A stretch of 6,189 nt of DNA from Thermoleophilia bacterium (GCA_014534415.1 JACVRM010000128.1:1-6189), one strand, 5' to 3'. Positions 1 to 5,954 are shown, numbered from the stretch's first letter. Made by a program: numbers and translations. The notes: generated by a model not told the origin, from the sequence alone.

Positions 1-561
1 AACGCGCACCGCAACTTCGGCGAGGTTCCGCGTCCCGGTCCGCTGACCGCCGAGGACGAGGCGACGCTGGGTACGGTCGAAGACGGTTTCGCGTCCGTCG
101 GCGCTTTCATCGAGGCGGCGCGCTTCAAGGCGGCGCTCGGTCAGGCGATGCGGCTCGCGAGCACGGTCAACCAGTATGCGAGCGACCAGGCCCCGTGGGC
201 GACGATCAAGACCGATCGCGAGCGCGCGGCGACCGTCCTGTACGTCTGCCTGCGCTGCGTGGACAGCCTGAAGGTGATCTTCACGCCGTTCCTCCCGTTC
301 AGCTCGCAGGCGCTCCACGAGTTGCTCGGCTACGACGGCTGGATCGCGGGGCCGCTCGAGATCCGCGAAGTCTCCGAGCAGGACGGCTCGAGTCACGCGG
401 TGCTGACCGGCGACTACGACAGCTGGGTCGGCCGCTGGAAGCCCGCCGACCTGCGACCGGGCCAGCGGCTGCGCGAGCCGCGCCCGCTGTTCCGCAAGCT
501 CGACCCGGAGCAGGTCGTTCGCGACGAGCTCGGCGGAGACGAGCTGGCCGCGCCCGCGTGA
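1..561 (+). CDS. metG: Methionyl-tRNA synthetase, C-terminal part (5' end outside window)
   Basis: This is the last 186 codons of a class I methionyl-tRNA synthetase, the cytosolic enzyme that charges tRNA-Met with methionine using ATP. The frame is open from base 1 to TGA at 559-561, so the Rossmann catalytic domain (HIGH and KMSKS motifs) lies upstream of the window. What is seen is the helical anticodon-binding domain. It opens with NAHRNFGEVP and continues with FKAALGQAM, then VNQYASDQAPWATIK, the family's N-x-Y...PW signature. TPFLPFSSQALHELLG follows. The protein finishes with the family's late motif, here PRPLFRKLD, plus about 20 residues, so there is no C-terminal EMAP/Arc1p-like tRNA-binding dimerisation domain. 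The stop codon overlaps the GTG start of tatD. Identity is firm from the domain pattern and from the metG-tatD-rsmA order. Confidence 0.93.
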   Translation, partial: NAHRNFGEVPRPGPLTAEDEATLGTVEDGFASVGAFIEAARFKAALGQAMRLASTVNQYASDQAPWATIKTDRERAATVLYVCLRCVDSLKVIFTPFLPFSSQALHELLGYDGWIAGPLEIREVSEQDGSSHAVLTGDYDSWVGRWKPADLRPGQRLREPRPLFRKLDPEQVVRDELGGDELAAPA

Positions 562-1301
562 TCGACACGCACGCACACCTCGACGCCTGCGAAGACGACG
601 CCGCGGCGCTCGTCGCGCGAGCCGCCGCTGCGGGCGTCGAACGGATCGTCGCGGTCGGCGCCGGCATCGAATCGTCGCTGGCGACACTCGCGATCGCGGA
701 CGCGCACGACGCCGTTTCCGCCAGCGTCGGCATCGACCCGCACAGGGCGGCGAGCGAAAGCGGCAGCACGGGGGAGCTTCGCGAGCTCGCCACGCACCCG
801 CGCGTCGTCGCAGTCGGCGAGACCGGTCTCGACTACCACTACGGGGCGGACGCGAAGCGCGAGCAGCGAGCGCTGCTCGAGGCGCAGCTCGAGCTCGCGG
901 AGCACGTGCAGAAGCCCGTCGTGATCCACTGCCGGGAGGCGGCGGCCGATACAGCGGGCGCGCTCGCGCCGTTTCGCGGGACGGTCGTCCTCCACTGCTT
1001 CTCGGAACCCGAGCTGCTGCCGGCGGCGCTCGAGCGCGGGTACTACGTGTCCTTCGCGGGCAACGTCACGTACCCCCGGTCGTCTGCGCTGCGCGAGGCG
1101 GCCGTACACGTCCCCGCCGACCGGCTGCTCGTCGAGACGGACAGCCCGTATCTTGCGCCGCAGCCGCGGCGCGGCCGTCCGAACGAGCCCGCCAACGTGG
1201 TCCACACGGTGGCAGGGCTCGCCAAGGCGCGCGACGAGGACGCTGCCGAACTGGGCCGCCGGACGGCGGCGAACGCGCGCGCGGCGTTCGGCCTACCGTG
1301 A
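558..1301 (+). CDS. tatD: TatD-family metal-dependent hydrolase (DNase)
   Basis: A 247-residue TIM-barrel hydrolase of the TatD/YcfH family, which are metal-dependent DNases (3'-5' exonuclease activity in studied members), probably cytosolic. The expected ligands are present: H5 and H7 in the N-terminal THAHLD motif, E88 in GETGLDYH, H124 in VIHCREA, H146 in VLHCFSE and D195 in VETDSPYLAP. Length is slightly under the usual 255-265. The frame stays open upstream to 195, but GTG 558 is chosen because it places THAHLD at the very N-terminus, as in the family, and overlaps the metG stop in a GTGA junction. No good Shine-Dalgarno lies within 12 nt, so translation probably depends on coupling to metG. 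One oddity: the usual GxHPH segment reads GIDPH (D60 for His, at 735-737). The stop overlaps the rsmA start in the same way. Confidence 0.93.
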   Translation: MIDTHAHLDACEDDAAALVARAAAAGVERIVAVGAGIESSLATLAIADAHDAVSASVGIDPHRAASESGSTGELRELATHPRVVAVGETGLDYHYGADAKREQRALLEAQLELAEHVQKPVVIHCREAAADTAGALAPFRGTVVLHCFSEPELLPAALERGYYVSFAGNVTYPRSSALREAAVHVPADRLLVETDSPYLAPQPRRGRPNEPANVVHTVAGLAKARDEDAAELGRRTAANARAAFGLP

Positions 1302-2083
1302 CGCGGCTGCCGCCGGCGAAGCGCGCGCTCGGCCAACACTTCCTCGTCGACGAGAACATTCTCGGCGTGATCGCCCGCCTGGCCCACCTCGAGGACGGCG
1401 ACGTCGTGCTGGAGGTCGGCCCGGGCACGGGCGTTCTCACGGAGTACCTCGCCGAGCACGTGGCGCGCGTGCACGCCGTCGAGCTCGACCGCTCGCTCGA
1501 GCCTCAGCTGCAGAACCGCTTCGGCGGCTCGAACAACGTCGAGCTGTGTTTCGCCGACGCGCTCGAGGTCGACTACGCAACGTTCGAGCCCCCGCCGAAC
1601 AAACTCGTCGCGAACCTGCCGTACAAGGTCGCCACCTCGCTCGTCGTCGAGAGTCTCGAGCGCCTGCCGTCCGTCGAGCGCTGGTGCGTCATGGTGCAGC
1701 GCGAGGTAGCGGATCGCTTCTTCGCGGTCCCGTCCACCAAGGCCTACGGCGGCGTCTCCGTCCTCCTCCAGCTCACCACCGAGCGGACGGGTTTCCATCC
1801 CGTCTCGCGCACGGTGTTCAGGCCGCAGCCGAACGTCGACTCGGCCCTCGTGGCGTTCCGCCGCACGGACGCGCCGCGCAACTACGCGCGCGTCAAGCGC
1901 GTCGTGGAGGCGGCGTTCGCCCATCGCCGCAAGACGCTCGCGAACTCGCTCGCTCTGGCAGGCCTCGCCACGCGCGAGCAGGCGACGGAGGCACTCGCAG
2001 CACTCGGCCGCGCGCCCGCGACGCGTGCGGAAGAACTTGCCCCGCCCGACTTCGTCGGGCTCGCCGCCGCTCTGCCCGTCTAG
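1298..2083 (+). CDS. rsmA: 16S rRNA (adenine1518-N6/adenine1519-N6)-dimethyltransferase RsmA/KsgA
   Basis: A 261-residue SAM-dependent methyltransferase that dimethylates two adjacent adenines near the 3' end of 16S rRNA, a late 30S maturation step whose loss gives kasugamycin resistance. In order are the N-terminal LGQHFL (11-16), SAM motif I EVGPGTG (39-45), the acidic VELD (61-64), an FADALE segment with D87 expected near the adenine of SAM, the catalytic NLPY motif IV (106-109), VQREVADR (133-140) and FRPQPNVDSALV (174-185). The small C-terminal helical domain includes FAHRRKTLANSL. Length matches the family (about 260-275). GTG 1298 gives the normal N-terminus (TRLPPAKRALGQHF) and shares GTGA with the tatD stop. 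There is no clear Shine-Dalgarno, so coupling to tatD is likely. Neighbouring ispE is the usual actinobacterial partner downstream. Confidence 0.95.
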   Translation: MTRLPPAKRALGQHFLVDENILGVIARLAHLEDGDVVLEVGPGTGVLTEYLAEHVARVHAVELDRSLEPQLQNRFGGSNNVELCFADALEVDYATFEPPPNKLVANLPYKVATSLVVESLERLPSVERWCVMVQREVADRFFAVPSTKAYGGVSVLLQLTTERTGFHPVSRTVFRPQPNVDSALVAFRRTDAPRNYARVKRVVEAAFAHRRKTLANSLALAGLATREQATEALAALGRAPATRAEELAPPDFVGLAAALPV

Positions 2084-2185
2084 CGCGGACAACGCTCTCC
2101 GCGCACGTGTCCCTCTTGGGTCCGGCCGCTGGCCTCCCTCCGGTTTCGAGGCTAACCGCGAAACTGTCGCGCGTGGCGCACGGAG

Positions 2186-2201
2186 ACGTCTCGAGAGACG
2201 T
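2186..2201 (+). repeat. Inverted repeat across the probable ispE start codon
   Basis: Bases 2186-2201 read ACGTCTCGAGAGACGT: two perfect 7-nt arms around a central GA. As RNA this could form a 6-bp hairpin with a CGAG loop. As DNA it is a near-palindromic 16-mer of operator size. It lies between a GGAG (2182-2185) and the preferred GTG at 2200, and it includes the first two bases of that codon. The symmetry is visible in the sequence. A regulatory role is only inferred, and chance symmetry is possible in GC-rich DNA. Confidence 0.4.
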
Positions 2202-3057
2202 GACGGCCGCCGCGGTCACGCGTGCTGCCGATCGGACGCCCGTCCGTGCACCTGCGACCGCCAAGATCAACCTCGCCCTCGTCGCCGGCCGGGCGCGCCA
2301 GGACGGCCGCCACGAGGTCGTCACGGTGCTCCAGCGCGTCGACGTCGCCGATCGCATCTCCCTCGAGCCGGCTGCGTGCCTGACCGTCACGGGATTCCCG
2401 CAGGACACGCTCGTTCGTGCCGCCCTCGAGCGGCTCGCGGAGCTCGCCAGCGCCGAGCCGCACTGGCACGTGCACATCGAGAAGCACATCCCCGTCGCGG
2501 CCGGCTTGGCGGGCGGCAGCTCCGACGCCGCCACCGCTCTGCGCCTTGTCAACGGCGTGCTCGGCGATCCGCTCGACCCCGAGGAGCTTCACGCGCTCGC
2601 GGCGTCGCTCGGCGCCGACGTGCCGTTCTTCCTCACCGACGGCCCGCAGCTCGCAACCGGGATCGGCACCGACCTCGCCAGGCTGGCGTTGCCGACCGAC
2701 TACTGGGTCGTGCTCGTCCTGCCGGACGGCGAATCGAAGCGCTCGACGGCCGCAGTTTACGAGGAGTTCGACCGGTGCGGCGGCTCCGAGCGATTCGCGG
2801 AGCGCCGGGCCGCGCTCGACGAGGCGCTCGCTCGCGTGCGGCGGCCGCGTGACCTCGCGGCCTTGCCCCCGAACGACCTGGCCTCGTCGCCGCTCGCCGA
2901 AGAGCTGCGCGAGCTGGGAGCCTTCCGCGCCGACGTCAGCGGCGCGGGACCGGCCGTCTACGGCCTCTTCGTCCACAGGCAGACGGCGCAGGCCGCCCGG
3001 CGTCGCCTGCGCGCGCGCGGGCGTACGTGGCTGACCGTGCCAGCGTGGTACGGTTGA
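2200..3057 (+). CDS. ispE: 4-diphosphocytidyl-2-C-methyl-D-erythritol kinase (IspE)
   Basis: A GHMP-family kinase of 285 residues that phosphorylates the 2-hydroxyl of CDP-ME with ATP, the fourth step of the MEP isoprenoid pathway, in the cytosol. Visible are ATAKINLAL with the active-site K22, the substrate loop DGRHE (35-39), the ATP-binding Gly-rich segment IPVAAGLAGGSSDAATA (97-113), the catalytic Asp D140 in ADVPFF, an NDL at 225-227, and the C-terminal GHMP motif VSGAGPAVYGLF (247-258). The normally invariant Tyr before the loop His (Y25 in E. coli) is Arg (R37). The start is uncertain. GTG 2200 fits the family length (E. coli 283) and has GGAG 14 nt upstream. GTG 2173 (294 aa) is the main alternative, and GTG 2107 is less likely. 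The 116-nt gap from rsmA contrasts with the overlapped genes upstream. The next gene follows after 3 nt. Confidence 0.93.
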   Translation: MTAAAVTRAADRTPVRAPATAKINLALVAGRARQDGRHEVVTVLQRVDVADRISLEPAACLTVTGFPQDTLVRAALERLAELASAEPHWHVHIEKHIPVAAGLAGGSSDAATALRLVNGVLGDPLDPEELHALAASLGADVPFFLTDGPQLATGIGTDLARLALPTDYWVVLVLPDGESKRSTAAVYEEFDRCGGSERFAERRAALDEALARVRRPRDLAALPPNDLASSPLAEELRELGAFRADVSGAGPAVYGLFVHRQTAQAARRRLRARGRTWLTVPAWYG

Positions 3058-3060
3058 TTC

Positions 3061-3438
3061 GTGGTCTTCGGGACGCCCGAACTGGAGCGTCGGCCGATCC
3101 TCGAGCACGGAAGCAGCCGCACCGGCCGCTGGCTGCGCGAGCGCCGCGTGCGGCTGGCGCTCTGGGTCGCCGTCGTGGAGGGAGTGCTCATCGTCTTCGG
3201 CGTCATCCCGCGCGTGCCCGCAATCCTCGTGGCGGTCGGGCTGATCGCGCTCTACCTGACGGTCGGCCGCAGACTTGCGTCGTACACGGGCCGCCAGGCG
3301 AGCTGGATCGCCGCCGCCTCGCAGGCGTTCGTCGCGCTCATCCCCGTCCTCGTGATCGTGATCGGAACGCTCGCAGTGATCGCCGTCGGGCTGATTGCGG
3401 TCGTCGCCCTCGTCGTCTTGTTCGGCGACCGCCGGTGA
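3061..3438 (+). CDS. Small integral membrane protein of unknown function
   Basis: A 125-residue protein I do not recognise. The N-terminal 30 residues are hydrophilic and Arg-rich (TGRWLRERRVR at 21-31). Hydrophobic stretches follow at about 32-49 and 52-68, separated by a Pro-Arg turn (IPRVP). After a polar linker (GRRLASYTGRQAS) comes a long hydrophobic run at about 84-121, long enough for one extended or two closely spaced helices, and a short GDRR tail. There are no Cys pairs, catalytic motifs or cleavable signal peptide, so it is best read as a three- or four-pass inner-membrane protein. GTG 3061 is chosen because it is 3 nt after the ispE TGA in the same frame. No Shine-Dalgarno is visible, so coupling to ispE is likely. 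Strong G/C at third positions and the sharp hydrophobicity pattern support it as real. Position suggests co-expression with ispE but does not reveal function. Confidence 0.8.
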   Translation: MVFGTPELERRPILEHGSSRTGRWLRERRVRLALWVAVVEGVLIVFGVIPRVPAILVAVGLIALYLTVGRRLASYTGRQASWIAAASQAFVALIPVLVIVIGTLAVIAVGLIAVVALVVLFGDRR

Positions 3439-3449
3439 AACGGCAGGCG

Positions 3450-3458
3450 TGGCAGACT
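3450..3458 (+). promoter_or_regulatory. Candidate extended -10 promoter for tRNA-Gln (and glmU)
   Basis: TGGCAGACT resembles an extended -10 element (TG-N followed by a TAnnnT-like hexamer; A at position 2 and T at position 6 match, position 1 is C). It is placed so that initiation about 7 nt downstream would start transcription near 3465, some 7 nt before the tRNA. The only -35-like hexamer nearby, GTGAAA at 3435-3440, is too close (12-nt spacing) to pair with it. The 33-nt gap before the tRNA is the only intergenic space here, so a tRNA promoter is expected, but the match is weak. Confidence 0.3.
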
Positions 3459-3471
3459 GATGCGTGCGCAC

Positions 3472-3545
3472 TGGGGCGTAGCCAAGCGGTAAGGCAGCGG
3501 GTTTTGGTCCCGCGATCCCAGGTTCGAATCCTGGCGCCCCAGCCA
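3472..3545 (+). tRNA. tRNA-Gln, anticodon UUG
   Basis: A complete cloverleaf can be drawn. The acceptor arm is TGGGGCG (3472-3478) with CGCCCCA (3535-3541). The D stem is GCC/GGC (3481-3483/3493-3495) with a GG-containing loop. The anticodon stem is GCGGG/CCCGC (3497-3501/3509-3513) with loop TTTTGGT and anticodon TTG at 3504-3506. The variable loop has 4 nt. The T arm is CCAGG-TTCGAAT-CCTGG (3518-3534). The discriminator is G3542 and the CCA end is encoded at 3543-3545. All stems pair perfectly, and the U1-A72 pair is typical of tRNA-Gln. UUG reads CAA and, by wobble, CAG. The mature body without CCA is 3472-3542. glmU starts 18 nt after the CCA. Confidence 0.97.
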
Positions 3546-3563
3546 TCTCCCCGAGACGACTAG

Positions 3564-4886
3564 ATGCCCACGAGCCTCGCAGCCGTCGTGATGGCCGCCG
3601 GCCTCGGGACCCGAATGCGCTCGGCCACGCCGAAGCATCTGCACCGGCTCCTCGGCCGCCGCATGGTGGACTGGGCGCTGGCCGCGGTCCGGCCGCTCGG
3701 CGCCGATCCCGTCGTCGTCGTCGCGTCCCCGGAAGCACGCGGTGCGTTCGCCGGCGAGACCGTAGTCGTTCAAGAGCCGCCACGCGGCACGGGCGACGCG
3801 GTGGCGGCGGCGCGCGTCGCGCTCGACGGGTTCGACGGCGAGGTGCTCGTCGTCCCCGGCGACTCGCCGCTGATCACGCCGGAGCTCCTGAGCGAGCTCC
3901 TCGAAGCGCACCGGCGCGAGCGGCCGGCGGTCACCGTCATGTCGTACGAGCCGCCCACGCGGCCGCCGTACGGCCGGGTCGTCCGCGACGAGGCGGGCGC
4001 GCTGCGGGCGATCGTCGAAGCGAGCGACGCGACGCCGCAGGAGCTCGCCATCCGGGAGCTGAACGCGTCGTTCTACGTCTTCAACGCGGACGACCTGTGG
4101 CGCGCGCTCGCGCAGCTCGACGCGGAGAACGCGCAGGGCGAGTTCTACCTCACCGACACGATCCGTCATCTCGTGGCGGCAGGGCGCCCGGCGGCCGTCC
4201 ACCGCAGCGCCGACACGCGCTCACCGGAGGGCGTCAACACCCGCGCGGAGCTCGCGGCGGCAGCGGCCACGCTGCGAGAGCGTGTCAACGCCGCACACAT
4301 GGAACGCGGCGCGGGCATTCTCGACCCGGCGACGACGTGGATCGACGCGGACGTCGAGCTCGAGGCCGACTGCACGATCCACCCGTTCACCGTCCTCCGC
4401 GGCGCCACGCGCGTGGGCGCCGGCGCGGAGGTCGGCCCGCACGCCGTCGCTCTCGACGCAGATATCGGTCGCGGGACGCTGGTGGGACCGTTCTGTTACC
4501 TTCGCCCCGGCACGGTGCTGGAGGCCGGCGTCAAGGTCGGGACGTTCGTCGAGATCAAGAACAGCACGGTGGGCGAGCGGGCCAAGGTGCCGCACCTCTC
4601 GTACATCGGCGACGCCGAGATCGGGGAGGGTTCGAATATCGGTGCGGGCGGCATCACGGTGAACTTCCCCCACCGGCCCGGTCGGCCGAAGGGGCGGACG
4701 AAAATCGGGCGGAACGTCAGGACCGGAGTCCAGAATGCGTTCGTTGCTCCCGTCGAGATTGGCGACGATGCTTGGATTGCGGCCGGATCGGTCATCACCG
4801 ACGACGTCCCGCCGGGCTCGCTCGCCGGATTCCCGCCACGCCAGGTCACCAAAGAGGGCTACGTCTATGAGCAGCCAGACGATTGA
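3564..4886 (+). CDS. glmU: Bifunctional N-acetylglucosamine-1-phosphate uridyltransferase / glucosamine-1-phosphate acetyltransferase
   Basis: A 440-residue cytosolic enzyme making UDP-GlcNAc for peptidoglycan: the C-terminal domain acetylates GlcN-1-P, and the N-terminal domain transfers UMP from UTP. The N-terminal nucleotidyltransferase has AAGLGTRM (11-18) with K24, QEPPRGTGDAV (70-80), metal-binding D100 in PGDSPLI, YGRV (136-139), E152, N167 and N225 in VNTR. Left-handed beta-helix hexapeptides start near 252 (GILDPATTWID). The acetyltransferase site has R314 (LRPGT), K332 (EIKNS), catalytic-type H344 and Y347 (PHLSYIGDAE), N358 and N367. After N367 the sequence departs from the usual NYDGxNK and GSDTQ patterns (see findings). 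Length is a little short (E. coli 456). ATG 3564 gives the normal N-terminus; the upstream Shine-Dalgarno is poor. It follows the tRNA by 18 nt and overlaps prs by 20 bp. Confidence 0.94.
   Translation: MPTSLAAVVMAAGLGTRMRSATPKHLHRLLGRRMVDWALAAVRPLGADPVVVVASPEARGAFAGETVVVQEPPRGTGDAVAAARVALDGFDGEVLVVPGDSPLITPELLSELLEAHRRERPAVTVMSYEPPTRPPYGRVVRDEAGALRAIVEASDATPQELAIRELNASFYVFNADDLWRALAQLDAENAQGEFYLTDTIRHLVAAGRPAAVHRSADTRSPEGVNTRAELAAAAATLRERVNAAHMERGAGILDPATTWIDADVELEADCTIHPFTVLRGATRVGAGAEVGPHAVALDADIGRGTLVGPFCYLRPGTVLEAGVKVGTFVEIKNSTVGERAKVPHLSYIGDAEIGEGSNIGAGGITVNFPHRPGRPKGRTKIGRNVRTGVQNAFVAPVEIGDDAWIAAGSVITDDVPPGSLAGFPPRQVTKEGYVYEQPDD
4854..4858 (+). promoter_or_regulatory. Shine-Dalgarno that sets the prs start
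   Basis: GAGGG inside the last codons of glmU stands 8 nt before ATG 4867, the best-placed ribosome binding site in the window. It favours the long form of Prs over the internal ATG at 4990, which has no such sequence in front of it. Confidence 0.65.
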
Positions 4887-5940
4887 GGCCACCCACCTGC
4901 CCGGGCTCGAGGCGACTGACGCCGCGGCCCGCGAGCGCGCCGAGGTGCGGCCGGGGCACTTCATCGAGCGCGGCCCGCAGCGCCGACTGATGCTGTTCTC
5001 GGGCCGCTCGCACCCCGAGCTCGCGCAGAAGATCGCCGAGAAGATCGGCATCGAGCTAGGCGAGGTGACGCTCAAGACGTTCGCGAACGGCGAGACGTAC
5101 TGCCGGTACGAGGAGTCGATTCGCGGCGCCGACGTGTTCCTCATTCAGACCGGCTGCGAGCCGATCGACCGCAACCTCGTCGAGCTCTGCTTCATGATCC
5201 AAGCGGCGAAGCTCGGCTCCGCCAAGCGCATCACCGCCGTCGTGCCGCTCTTCCCGTACGCTCGCCAGGACCGTAAGGCGCGGCCGCGTGAGCCGATCTC
5301 GGCGCGCCTGATCGCCGACTTCCTCCAGACGGCCGGCGCAGATCGCGTCCTCACGATGGATCTGCACGCCGGTCAGATCCAGGGCTTCTTCAGCATCCCC
5401 GTCGACCACATGATCGCGCTGCCGATCTTCGCGCAGCACTTCCGCGACCAGGGGTTCGTCGGCGACAGCGTGGTCTCGGTCTCGCCCGACCCGGGGCGGG
5501 CCAAGATGGCGCACCGCTTCGCCGAGCTGCTCGACGCCGACCTGGCGATCATGCACAAGACGCGCCCCGGCCACGACGCCGCCGAGGTCACCGAGCTGAC
5601 CGGGCGCGTGCGCGGCAAGACCGCGATCATGGGCGATGACCGCATCGATACGGGCGGCACGCTGATTGCCGGTGCGCGGGCGCTCATCGAGCACGGCGCC
5701 GAAGCCGTCCACGTCTTCGCGACGCACGGCATCTTCGCCGGCGACGCCCTCGAGCGGCTCACGGCGGCCGACGACGTGGCGGGCATCGCCGTGACGGACA
5801 CGGTGCCGATCGACCCGCTGCGCAAGCCCGACAAGATCACGGTGCTCACCGTGTCCGCCCTTCTTGCCGAGACGATCTGGAACGTCTTCTCGGACGAGTC
5901 CGTGTCGGCGATCTTCGCGGGCGAGAACCAGCTCTTCTAG
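4867..5940 (+). CDS. prs: Ribose-phosphate pyrophosphokinase (PRPP synthetase)
   Basis: A 357-residue class I PRPP synthetase, which transfers pyrophosphate from ATP to ribose-5-phosphate to give PRPP for purine, pyrimidine, His, Trp and NAD synthesis in the cytosol. Motifs in order are LMLFSGRSHPELA (41-53), FANGE (72-76), PYARQDRKARPREPISARL (130-148), the DLH metal/ATP site (165-167), SPDPG (206-210), the flexible catalytic loop HKTRPG with K231 and R233, and the PRPP-binding loop DDRIDTGGT (257-265). It ends with ATHGIFAGDA and a normal C-terminus. The DTGGT form is usual in actinobacteria, but Arg replaces the common Met/hydrophobic residue at 259. About 38 residues precede the normal family start, against about 10 in M. 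tuberculosis. ATG 4867 is chosen for its GAGGG 8 nt upstream. The gene overlaps glmU by 20 bp, so the two are co-transcribed. Confidence 0.95.
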   Translation: MSSQTIEATHLPGLEATDAAARERAEVRPGHFIERGPQRRLMLFSGRSHPELAQKIAEKIGIELGEVTLKTFANGETYCRYEESIRGADVFLIQTGCEPIDRNLVELCFMIQAAKLGSAKRITAVVPLFPYARQDRKARPREPISARLIADFLQTAGADRVLTMDLHAGQIQGFFSIPVDHMIALPIFAQHFRDQGFVGDSVVSVSPDPGRAKMAHRFAELLDADLAIMHKTRPGHDAAEVTELTGRVRGKTAIMGDDRIDTGGTLIAGARALIEHGAEAVHVFATHGIFAGDALERLTAADDVAGIAVTDTVPIDPLRKPDKITVLTVSALLAETIWNVFSDESVSAIFAGENQLF

Positions 5941-5954
5941 CGTCCTCGCGTAAC

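Noticed and set aside
195..557. Upstream extension of the tatD frame over metG
   Set aside because: The extension is out-of-frame metG sequence. TatD proteins begin right at the HxH motif, which GTG 558 provides.
2044..2060. GCCCGAC-TTC-GTCGGGC hairpin near the end of rsmA as a terminator
   Set aside because: It is a perfect 7-bp stem but lies inside the rsmA coding region, before the stop, has a 3-nt loop and no T run. It encodes an ordinary part of the C-terminus.
2084..2199. Riboswitch or promoter in the rsmA-ispE gap
   Set aside because: I see no paired -35/-10 hexamers and no recognisable riboswitch core. The gap is only 116 nt, and part of it may be coding if ispE starts at 2173 or 2107.
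1153..3057. A 634-codon open frame containing ispE and reading through tatD and rsmA in another frame
   Set aside because: Only the last part (from about 2200) is IspE. The upstream part is Arg-rich out-of-frame translation of tatD and rsmA, typical of GC-rich DNA with few chance stops.
3435..3440. GTGAAA as a -35 box for the tRNA promoter
   Set aside because: It is only 12 nt from the -10-like element, and a hexamer at the right spacing from it (TGATGC) does not resemble a -10.
2152..3783. Long minus-strand ORFs across ispE to glmU and elsewhere (for example 1043-2092, 3252-4202, 4221-5144)
   Set aside because: They are antisense shadows of clear plus-strand genes, with Arg/Ala/Pro-rich low-information translations and no recognisable motif; one crosses the tRNA gene.
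3886..3903. Repeated GAGCTCCT units in glmU
   Set aside because: They encode the repeated ELLSELLE helix and are explained by protein sequence and codon bias.
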